A stretch of DNA of 64,000 bases from Sordariomycetes sp. S80-01Y. Lineage: Eukaryota; Ascomycota; Sordariomycetes. This document shows positions 12,448 to 20,754 of this stretch, in pieces. Location: positions 186,001 through 250,000 of the forward strand of contig JAXQJY010000028.1 in the NCBI GenBank assembly GCA_037042185.1, in the 5' to 3' direction. Numbering within the stretch: position 1 is the first letter of the stretch; the number at the start of each line of letters is the position of its first letter. The notes under the pieces were generated by a model, which was not told the DNA's origin, searched no databases, and saw only the letters and a list, made by a program, of their open reading frames with translations. The position numbers and the translations under genes are program-made.

Positions 12448-14601
12448 ATGCAGCCTGGATCGGCGGGCGGCAGCGCCTCACTGCATGCTGGCAACGACAG
12501 AGGGGGTCGGTCGAAGCGAGGTCTGACCTGTGCCAATTGCCGCTTGAGAAAGGTCAGTGAAATTCTGCCGCGTGCGAGCTTCCGTGTTGCTGCTGAGGGA
12601 CGACGATCTGACGGTGCCCCAACCAGACCCGATGCGACGGCACGCTGCCTGGCTGCAAGACCTGTGAGGTTTACAAGGTGGAATGCCGCTATGAGAAGCC
12701 ACCGCCAATGTCGCAGATCGTGGCCATGGCCTCGAAGCTGCAGGAGAGTGAGCGAATGGTGGGTGAGCTGCGCGCTGCGCTTCATCAAGCGACCAACATC
12801 TGTGCTGCCCATCATCCGTCACAGCGCACACTGGCAGCACGTTCAGGCGCCCAGAGCTCTCAAGTGCACACGGACAACCCGCACCCTCTCACGCAGGTTG
12901 ACACTGAAGACGAATCTTCTACAGAGACACGCCTGCTATCAGACCTCAGCCTCGATGAGAATGGAAAGGTAGGTTGCCCTTGTCTCTTCAGCCAAAGCAA
13001 AGGAACTATGTCTTGACGGCTTGAGCTAGTTATGCTACTACGGTCCCACCTCTGCCGTCCACGCACCAGCCCCTGAGCAGCACAGTAGCTATACGGGCCA
13101 GGCCTCGATGCTGGATGCTCGGATGCTGCTCACGTCGACGGCTCTGGAATCGAAGACTTGGGAGGAGTTCGCGCTCGGCAATGCTGCGCTGCAGACCGAC
13201 ATCCCGCGGCCCGTCATATCGAGACTGCTTCAAGTGCACTGGGCATGGATCACCCCAATGTTCAACTGGGTGTACCGCCCTGCCTTCATGCGCGACATGG
13301 CCATCGGCGGTCCCTTCTACTCCCCCTTCCTCCTCACCGTCATGTGCGCCCACGCCGCGAGGTTCGACTCCACTGCGATGGGCGAGCTCCTGATTACCAG
13401 GGCTCGTCACCTCCTCGGGGCCGAGGTTCACCGGCCGAGCAGCATCCCCACGGCGCAGGCTCTCCTCCAGCTGAGCGCCCGTGACCTCGCGTACGGGTCC
13501 ATGTCTCAGGCGTGGCTGTACAGCGGCATGGCATTTCGCATGGTCAGCGACTTGGGGCTTCATCACAGCACGACGAACATCGCTACGCTCGGCCACCTGA
13601 GCGCCGAGGATCTGGAGATTCGGAGACGTCTTTTCTGGAGCTGCTACTTCTGGGACAAGGCCATCAGCCTCTATCTCGGGCGCATGCCAGTTCTGCTGGA
13701 GGTCCCATTCAACCGGCCCCCCGAGCTTGTGGACGATTCTGCCGAGAACGATGTATGGTCACCCTATTGGGGAGATTCGGTCAATCTCAGCAACCTGTCA
13801 CTTGGGGACTATCCTCAGTATAAGTCCTACGTGGTGTCGAGTTTCGAGAACTGCTGCAAGCTGGCCGTCATCTTGAACGACATCATTCTTCATCTATACT
13901 CAAGGCGCGGAACCACCAGAACGGATGAGGTCCTAAGGGGAATCCAGACAAGACTCGACGATTGGAGAGCAAGCTCGCCCCCTCATCTGAGGTATGACCC
14001 TGACAACTTACCAGAGACATGTCCGCCGCCACACATCTTGACGCAAAACATGCTGTACTACACAACCATCATCCTCCTCCACCGTCCGTTCCACTTCATC
14101 CACGCACACCACGCTGCGTGCCGTTCGGCGTCGGACTCCATCGAAAAGCTGGCGCGTCTCCTCAAGAAGACCTTTGGGTTCACAAGGGTCACCTATCTGA
14201 TGGCCTACTGCGTCTACACCGGCGCCAGCGTCATGGTTCAGGACGTCGCGGCGGGCGATTTGGAGGCCAACATGAAGATATTGACCTTCCTCGAGGTCCT
14301 CAAGGAGGGTACCACGACGTGCCCGATAGTGCAGCGCAGTCTGGACATCATCAACAACGGCTTGAGGCCGGATTCGTCAGCCGGTCAGGCATCGAGTCAG
14401 GACGTTCCGGAGATTGCCCAGGTCCCCTCGACTGGTTTCTACCTACCCGCGTTCCCTTACTGCGGCCCTGACAACGAGTACGGGCCCGACCCGGCCTTAG
14501 GACCGATGGGAATGGACGGGGTTTCGCTGCTGGATAATTTCCCAGAGTCTCAGTATGATGATCTTGACGCAACGGGGACGTGGCTCTTCCCGGAAGGATG
14601 A
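12448..14601 (+). CDS. Zn(II)2Cys6 transcription factor with fungal-specific TF domain
   Basis: A fungal binuclear-cluster activator, probably the local regulator of the adjacent catabolic genes. Exons are 12448-12552, 12627-12968 and 13030-14601, all phase 0, giving 672 residues. Intron 1 interrupts the zinc cluster; splicing restores CANCRLRKTRCDG then PGCKTCEVYKVEC, i.e. C-X2-C-X6-C-X6-C-X2-C-X6-C. The linker after it (KLQESERMVGELRAALHQ) is a likely dimerisation coiled coil. Intron 2 sits before LCYYGPTSAVH, the usual entry into the middle homology region. That region then shows RRRLFWSCYFWDKAISLYLGR and a later LLHRPFHF. The C-terminus is acidic (LLDNFPESQYDDLD), possibly activating. It is convergent with the permease, 221 bp apart. 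Its target is inferred from position only. Confidence 0.9.
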
Positions 14602-14822
14602 ACGGATGCTCACTATGGAAATATGTGTATGAATAATAACTGTCTACGTGCTGCTTCTTCTCCAGTGTGCGGTCTTCAAGCTCGTGGCAACAAGTAAAAT
14701 GATCTGATATGACCAAGGGTCATCGTCAGGCATAAAAACACCTAGGGAAGCCGTGCTATTACATCCTGAACCATTCTGCAACCTTTTTAACGGTGCGCTC
14801 GCATCCCACCATCGATGACAGC

Positions 14823-16588
14823 TCAGACCTTATATCGCCACCCTCTCTCGTTGCCAGAATGCGGTGTCCACTCCTCAGTCTCATCTAGCTTCTTATTAAG
14901 CGTGCGGCATCTCCAATTGACAGCCCATGCTGCGAGAGCAGTCAAAGCACAGCCCGCAATGATCAGGCCCCCGCCCATGCGATAGAAGGGCTCCTGGCTG
15001 GTGGGAAAGAAGTACGGGCTGAACCAGTGGCTGGACTGGCTGATACAGTTGGCAATGGCGATCAGAGCAGCCTTCTTGGACCGAGGCGCCGGCACGATTG
15101 TGGTTTCCCAGGATAGCTGCAGGTTAAGACCGCTATACGTGCCAATGATGAGTAGGATGACGCCGAAGTATCGAGCACCGACGTTCAGCGTGCCAATCAG
15201 GATTCCGCACCCTCCCGCAGATATGATGATGGGTATGACGATGTGCCAGGTCGATTCGAGGAAGTGGCCGCAGGACCACGCCAGAGCGCATGCACCGATG
15301 TAAGCGAGGGCATAGGGAGGGGCTTGGATAAGATAGGTTGTCAGTTTGTTGTATCCAAAGGTGTCGATGATCTGAACAGGTTAGCGCGGTGCGGTGAAGG
15401 GGTTTCGTTTACGAACCGATGGCAAAAAGTCCTTGAAGCTTTGGGCAGTAACAAGGCCGAAGTGCATCGCACAGAAGAGCCACGTAAAGGGGTCCTTGAC
15501 AGCATCTTTGAGCCCGTCCCACGTCCCTCCTACCCTCTCGTCCCGGCCTCCGTTAGAAAGGAGCATGCGGTACTGTGCCATCTCGCGTTCCTGTTCGGAG
15601 AGAAACTTGGCGTTCTGTGGCCAGTCGGGGAGGACCACATACGCAGCCAGCCCAACAAGAATCGACGCAATACCCTCGAGGAGGAAGAACCACTGCCAGG
15701 CGTGGAGGCTGGCTATTCCGTTCATGTTTTCGAGGATGCCCGCCGCTAGGAAGCCCGACAGGACGTTTGCGACCGTATTTCCGGCATGCCAGATAGCCAT
15801 GCGCATCGGAGACTCTTTCATGTTATACCAGCCCGAGGTGACTGATCCCTGTGAATTAGAGTTGAAGTTACTGTTGAGGATAGAGTCAAGCCTTACTGAG
15901 AGTTAGGCCAGGAAAGAACGGAGCTTCTGCCAGTCCGATGAAGAAGCGAGCCACGCAAAACCCAGCACCGCTTATAAGGGTAAGTTTCGTCTCTGAATAT
16001 GTCAAGGAAGTAGCAGACTGACTTGATCATGGCGGGCATGCAGATGGTTCCGGCACTCCACATGAGCATGATAGTAGGGAGAAAAATGCGAGGGCTCGTC
16101 TTGGCCAAGATGAGGTTTCCCGGAAGCTGACCGATGAGGTAGCCGACGTAGAAAGTAGAAATTCCTGCATTCCATACGGTATCGCTCATATTTAGATCGC
16201 TCTGAAGCCCAGAAAGCCGGGCGTTGGACACGTTCATGCGGTCTAGATGGCTAGTTGATGCCTGGTCAGCCGTCCTATGACAAGACCGCGATCGGGGGAC
16301 TCACTTCATCAGATACATGAGACTGACAATGGGCATCAGGCGCCAGTCAATCTTCCTGACGACGCGTTTGTTGAGGTCATCTATCTGCTCTTTGCCGAGA
16401 TCACGCAGCAGAGGGAAGCGTGCTTGGATCTCATCGGGTGATATGTAAGCCCCATCATGGCGCTGCTCGGTCTCGACGCAATGGGCTTTCTCGTCCCTTT
16501 CTTCGATTTCTCCTTCCGTTGGCGATAGAGGTCCGCTCTTCTCGTCTCCTGGAGCGGGAACATCGTGTTCAAACTTTCGAGGGTTCAT
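14823..16588 (-). CDS. MFS permease of the Dal5/allantoate (anion:cation symporter) type, 5 exons
   Basis: A plasma-membrane uptake permease for organic anions; family members carry allantoate, nicotinate, pantothenate, tartrate and related acids. Minus-strand exons are 16588-16305, 16250-16023, 15970-15897, 15841-15417 and 15371-14823, giving 519 residues. Splicing restores YLMNHLDRMNVSNARL after TM1, ARFFIGLAEAPFFPG around TM4 and a TSGWYNMKESPMRM loop, all standard for the family, followed by AWQWFFLLEG. The cytoplasmic N-terminus is acidic and charged. The third intron's acceptor was picked because it alone keeps frame into SGWYNMKE. A TATATAA box (minus strand, 16704-16698) lies 110 bp above the start, and two copies of the shared palindromic element lie 0.4-0.55 kb upstream. 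This points to co-regulation with the two enzymes beside it. Substrate unknown. Confidence 0.88.
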
Positions 16589-16988
16589 TGCGTCGATTTG
16601 AGGGATAGGCTCTGTTTCACGTTTTGTATTGGGAAAAAAGGAGTTGGTTCGCAAAACGAAGCTTTTGCTTCTGGTTCTACTGTATACAAGATCCCCGTTA
16701 TATACTTTCCTGGTCCGTATAGAGATACCCAGGAGGCCGTAGGTGAGTCTGACCACGGTAGAAAGCGGAACAACCAGCTGCGGAGAACAATTCAAGCACC
16801 ATACATTTTGCCCGCTGGAACTTGGCGCGAAAACGACTTCCAGCAGTCTGAGAGTCTTAGTAAAAGGCTGGGCCCTCGTACCCTTGGACCGTCTCCCCCA
16901 GACCCCGGACTTGGCGATGCTGGAGCACTGGTTGCGCCGGTTTGGACTCACCGGAGATGATGGAGAATTGGCCGCTTGTGACGACACT

Positions 16989-17013
16989 CGGCATCTCTCC
17001 AGGAAAGTCTCCA
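16989..17013 (+). promoter_or_regulatory. Cluster element, copy 1 (permease promoter)
   Basis: Reads CGGC-ATCTC-TCCAGGAAA-GTC-TCCA. It aligns without gaps with copies 2 and 3 around the core TCCAGGAA. It is the least symmetrical copy. It sits 131 bp from copy 2 and 401-425 bp above the permease start. The repeat similarity continues into CCAGGT after the element. Confidence 0.55.
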
Positions 17014-17119
17014 GGTGAGCTGAGCCTGTTGAAGGGAATAGGCCATAACCCCAGAACTCTGGCGGCCGCGCGCCCAGACTGCGGTTCGAACATCAAAGTG
17101 GGGACGCACCCTGTCCCCT

Positions 17120-17144
17120 CGGCGATTCTCCAGGAAAATCCCCA
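17120..17144 (+). promoter_or_regulatory. Cluster element, copy 2 (permease promoter)
   Basis: Reads CGGCGA-TTC-TCCAGGAA-AATC-CCCA. By hand, 20 of 25 positions match copy 3 read on the minus strand, without gaps. The outer and inner arms (GGCGA..CTCC / GGAA..TCCCC) are symmetrical apart from two positions. Confidence 0.6.
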
Positions 17145-17523
17145 GGTAAACAGCCTTAGCGTGGTATTAATCCTCCTCGTGCGGGGCATCACACATTAGA
17201 TTCGACCGATGTTAGTCTAGATGCTAGACTAATTGTCGCATGGATGGAAAGGATGGCCAGAATATTGACTGCACCTCTGAGCTTAGACGATGGACGTGTG
17301 AATCGAAGGTGCTCGGAAACTGGACCGGGATAGAATTGTCTCTATTATCTTACGAGAACAATCGGGAACCGGCTCTCAAATAGATATGAAGAGGCCTGAT
17401 ACTTCGTGAACTTGTCTCATCTTGACCTGGTGGCTTTCTGCAAGGCGTCCCGTTGGATTTATGGTCTCAAGATTTCGTGGGCTTTTTTAACTACAACTTC
17501 ACATACAAACAGGTTGTTTTGTT

Positions 17524-18368
17524 TCACACTCTGTATGTCCTGCTTGCTTCCACAAAAGTCATGCCCCCCTTAATGGCGGCAGCCACTTGCGCATCAGCAG
17601 CCACTTGCTTTTCCATCAACGGGAGGGCGTCCTTTGCTAACGCCTTCGGCAGAACCACAACGCCATTGACGTCCGCTATCAGATAGTCGCCAGGAGAGAT
17701 CGTGACATCAGTTTCGGAGCTTTGGAACCTGACAGGGACGTTGACTCCGGTCACCTTGGCCGACCCGTAAGGTGGTGCCGTGCCAACATCTCGCGCAAAG
17801 ACCTGGACTCGATTAGCAACGACATAAATAGAGTCTCAAGGTAATCCGGATAGATTGGAAGAGTCATACAGGGTAGTTCAAGCTTTTTTGCTCCTCGAGG
17901 TCGCGAAACCGACCATCGACTACGGTCCCCACGGCGCCACTAGCGGAAGCGCGCGTGGACATCAAACCCCCATAGACAGCATTAGAGATGCCGCGCGGGC
18001 AGGAAATGAAAACGACGCAGCCTTCCGGCAGGGAATCAATCTGGTCCGCGATGAGCCCAACTTTCAAGTCGCGCATCGCCTCAGACTCACGTAGTGCGTT
18101 GCCAACTTGGGCTCCGGATCCTGCTCAAGGACATATTTGACCGTGTAGACTGGCCCAATAATCTTTGTCTCTCCAGCTTGTCTTCGCGGAGACCACATCG
18201 TGAGGCCCGGTAGGAAACCTCCTCGGCAGTCTCCCAGCTTACAGAGCGCATCACTCACGTCGCATCTTCCGAGGAGGTTAGCCACACTCGACACTAACAT
18301 GACTCTCAAAAGACTCACGTTGTGTAGTCTTGCAGGAACCTGACTATTCCCTTGTCAGAACTTGCCAT
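17524..18368 (-). CDS. RraA-like family aldolase/decarboxylase (HMG-aldolase type), 4 exons
   Basis: RraA-like enzymes of this branch are metal-dependent lyases: 4-hydroxy-4-methyl-2-oxoglutarate aldolases and oxaloacetate decarboxylases that release pyruvate. Minus-strand exons are 18368-18319, 18265-18091, 18040-17870 and 17802-17524, giving 224 residues, normal for the family. Splicing restores YTTCDVSDALCKLG, THYIDSLPEGCVVFIS and NYPVFARDVG across the three introns. The active-site block is GAVGTVVDGRFRDL, preceded by NAVYGGLMSTRA, followed by SPGDYLIADVNGVVVLP. Introns are 50-68 nt with clear branch sites (GCTAAC in the first). The start lies 422 bp from the divergent Ldh_2 gene, and one element copy is centred between them. 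I infer a lyase step acting with that dehydrogenase; the actual substrate is unknown. Confidence 0.9.
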
Positions 18369-18790
18369 GGTAGCAATAAACGTTGATGAATGTGTGCGGG
18401 GAACAACAGTTTAAAGATCAAGATAATCCTCATGAGAGAAGATAAAAGCCGGATCTACGTGACTCAGACGGCATCAGAATGAATATTATTTCGCAGCATG
18501 TTTTATCATCTATAAATTCTCTTCTACGGAAAATACTGCTCTATGGGTCTAGTCTAGGAGTTCCGCCTCGTGGCGATCTTCCTGGAATTTCGCCGGTCGG
18601 ACGGCAAACCCCGGCCGCCATCATCGGAAATACGGGAGAAGACCGGAAACCGAATCAACAAGATATCGAAAGGACTCATGATTTACTTAAAAGGATCGAG
18701 GATCTGGAGTTGGACAAAGAAATGAACCATTGTCTAGCCGCATTGTCCCCTTAGCATTCCCAGGCATCCGTCAAGGGATACCACAATACC
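18369..18790. promoter_or_regulatory. Bidirectional promoter, RraA-like / Ldh_2
   Basis: A 422-bp interval between divergent start codons. A TATAAAT occurs at 18511-18517 on the plus strand. The best copy of the cluster palindrome (18571-18595) is almost exactly central, about 200 bp from each ATG. A 91-codon frame crosses the interval but shows no domain and I do not call it a gene. Confidence 0.75.
18571..18595 (-). promoter_or_regulatory. Cluster element, copy 3 (bidirectional promoter), near-perfect palindrome
   Basis: On the minus strand the outer arms are GGCGA and TCGCC, and the inner arms TTCC and GGAA, around a single central A; only the two 2-base gaps break symmetry. This symmetry suggests a dimeric binding protein. 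It shares its core and flanks with copies 1 and 2. Confidence 0.65.
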
Positions 18791-19873
18791 ATGGGGTCGA
18801 TCCCAGAAACAATCAGAATCTCCTCATCCTCGGCGGAAGATTTCGCTCGAGCTATTCTAGCCGCCCATGGCGTTCAACCTGACCGAGCGGCGCTCATGGC
18901 GTCTGCCCTCGTCCTCGCCGACTTGCGCGGAGTCGACACCCACGGACTGAACCGCCTACCGGGCTACGTTGCTCGCATCACGGCTGGTGTCACCGAGCCT
19001 TCCCCAGACGTCAAGTTCCATCACAAGACACCTGTAATGTCTCTACTAGACGCGCGCAACACGTTCGGCTTCATCGCCGGCAGCCTCGCCGTCGACAAGT
19101 GCATCGAGATGGCCGAGACCTTCGGCATGGGCATGGTTGCGGTGCGCAACAGCAACCACTACGGAATGGGGGCGACGTACGTTCTGCGCGCAATACGTAA
19201 GGGCTTCGCTTGCTTCGCATTCACAAATGCAAGTCGTGCCATGCCACCATGGGGTGGTGCCGAGGCTCTCCTTGGGACGAGCCCCTTTGCGGTGGGCGTT
19301 CCCGGTGGCGACGAGGGTGACTTTGTTTTGGACATGTCGCCATGCGTTGCGGCCCGAGGCAAGATCCGCAAGGCCTGCAGGCGTGGAGAGTCAATTCCGC
19401 TTGGTTATGCACTGGATCGCCAGGGGCGGCCTACCACCGATCCGGAGGCGGCTTTGGATGGAGGAGTGGTTCTTCCCATAGGAGGCCCGAAGGGGAGCGG
19501 TCTTGCCATGATGATGGATATCTTCAGCGGCGTCATGACTGGCGCGGCTTTTGCGGGCGGTGTGAACGACCAATACAACGTCTTGGATAAGCCTCAGGGC
19601 GTTGGACACTGGTTCTTCGTCTTTCGTCCGGAGCTATTCCTCGAAGGCGGGATAGCTCAGTTCAGGCAGCGGATGGATGTTCTCCTGAGGGCTGTCAGGT
19701 CATCCAAGAAGGCCGAAGGGTTCGACCGCATATATGTGAGCGGTGAGATGGAGGCGGCAATGGAGAAACAAAGGGCGCTTGAGGGTATCCCGTTTACCCA
19801 GTCGGAGATTGATACTTTGCATGAGCTTGGAAAGCAATCTGGGGTAGGAAATCGGCTTGAGCGGATTCTTTGA
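18791..19873 (+). CDS. Malate/L-lactate dehydrogenase-family (Ldh_2) 2-hydroxyacid oxidoreductase
   Basis: Ldh_2 enzymes are NAD(P)-dependent oxidoreductases unrelated to classical malate dehydrogenase; they interconvert 2-hydroxyacids and 2-oxoacids such as malate, sulfolactate, ureidoglycolate or diketogulonate. Intronless, 360 residues, full family length. Seen: RGVDTHGLNRLPGYV at 47-61, the catalytic histidine block VRNSNHYGMGATYV with His at 123, PPWGGAEALLGTSPFAVGVP, the cofactor-side DMSPCVAARGKIRKA and LPIGGPKGSGLAMMMDIFSGV. The stretch DMSPC replaces the more usual DMATS/DMSTS, a mild oddity. It is divergent from the RraA-like gene and shares its promoter, so I infer that the 2-oxoacid it makes, or uses, connects to that lyase. 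A decayed paralogous fragment lies downstream. Confidence 0.92.
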   Translation: MGSIPETIRISSSSAEDFARAILAAHGVQPDRAALMASALVLADLRGVDTHGLNRLPGYVARITAGVTEPSPDVKFHHKTPVMSLLDARNTFGFIAGSLAVDKCIEMAETFGMGMVAVRNSNHYGMGATYVLRAIRKGFACFAFTNASRAMPPWGGAEALLGTSPFAVGVPGGDEGDFVLDMSPCVAARGKIRKACRRGESIPLGYALDRQGRPTTDPEAALDGGVVLPIGGPKGSGLAMMMDIFSGVMTGAAFAGGVNDQYNVLDKPQGVGHWFFVFRPELFLEGGIAQFRQRMDVLLRAVRSSKKAEGFDRIYVSGEMEAAMEKQRALEGIPFTQSEIDTLHELGKQSGVGNRLERIL

Positions 19874-20620
19874 ATGAAGCTGCTTCTAACGGTGTTGAAT
19901 CAATATCCTGTGTAGCTTGATCTATCCATAAGGCTCTTAGTCGAGCATGATTAACCTCCATCATCCCTTGGTTCGTGCAAAGAATCCCCTGAGGCATTGA
20001 GCAGCGAAACCGAAGTAAGTCGCATTGAACAAAGTGGTGTATAATGAAAAGCCATCGAACGGAAAGGCCAACGAAATCAGCCGTTTTTCTTCATTTTTTT
20101 CTCTTTTCTCTATTAAATTTTAATGTGGTCTTGTCGTATTACTCTTATTTTCTCCCCGAACGCGAGGGAGGATCTACAAACGTCCAAACGGATGCATAGG
20201 GTAAGAGGTCTTAAGGACTAGGATATGAGGCTTCTGCCTATGTTCCCTTTCCATACTTCCGGCCTGGGGGCTTATTCTTTCCCCTGACTTCCTGACCGAA
20301 AGCTTTGTCAGTGCTTGGTGCATAGGGTCAGAGGGCTCACAGGCCTTGCGCGGAACCACCGTTATATCTACATGAAGTACTGTTCGGAAGAGAATTCTTA
20401 CAGCACAAGTCATAGGATGATTTTTCTGGTCATGATCTATCGCCACATGGCGCAATTCCACTAACCACGTAAAGTCCGTCTTCGGACTCAAAGTCCTTCT
20501 CCCAGCTGCGCAACGCATGTCAGGAATGTTCGAGCAATGCAGGCGAGGCTCCTCATCTGGTATCCAGGCCTACCGGACTTCACAACCTGTAAATCTGTTC
20601 CAATTCGAATCCGACGGACT
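19874..20620. other. 3' flank of the Ldh_2 gene
   Basis: Contains a T-rich and A+T-rich stretch around 20085-20125, consistent with transcription end. No gene recognised. Confidence 0.5.
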
Positions 20621-20625
20621 CCACA

Positions 20626-20754
20626 ATGTTCCGTGCACAACCATGTCTCACTGGAGCCATTCTGGTGGCCCGCGGCGCTGAACCTAGCCGAGCGACGTTC
20701 CTAGTGTCGGCCCTTATCCTCGCCAACTTTCGCGGTGTTGGCTTGAAAGATTAA
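20626..20754 (+). pseudogene. Decayed fragment of a second Ldh_2 gene
   Basis: Codons at 20650-20739 align without gaps to codons at 18845-18934 of the intact Ldh_2 gene; by hand about 66 of 90 bases match. The translation TGAILVARGAEPSRATFLVS mirrors ARAILAAHGVQPDRAALMAS, and LILANFRGV mirrors LVLADLRGV. A short frame from ATG 20626 ends at TAA 20752, and no further similarity is visible on the 3' side. Only about 30 codons of the N-terminal region survive, so it cannot encode an enzyme. At this divergence it is an old duplicate or a relic of a related paralogue. Confidence 0.7.

Larger units (their letters stand above)
16589..17523 (-). promoter_or_regulatory. Promoter region of the Dal5-type permease
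   Basis: A 935-bp gene-free stretch between the permease start and the end of the RraA-like gene. It holds a TATATAA on the minus strand at 16698-16704 and two copies of the cluster element at 16989-17013 and 17120-17144. Open frames here have no domain. Confidence 0.65.

Noticed and set aside
18266-18318. RraA-like gene read through as broken or frameshifted at its 5' end
   Set aside because: Direct reading hits a stop, but a 53-nt intron with a GTGAGT donor, GCTAAC branch and AAG acceptor restores YTTCDVSDAL, so the gene is intact.
18479-18754. 91-codon frame inside the RraA-like/Ldh_2 promoter
   Set aside because: No domain, covers the shared palindrome and lies between two clear start codons; treated as chance.
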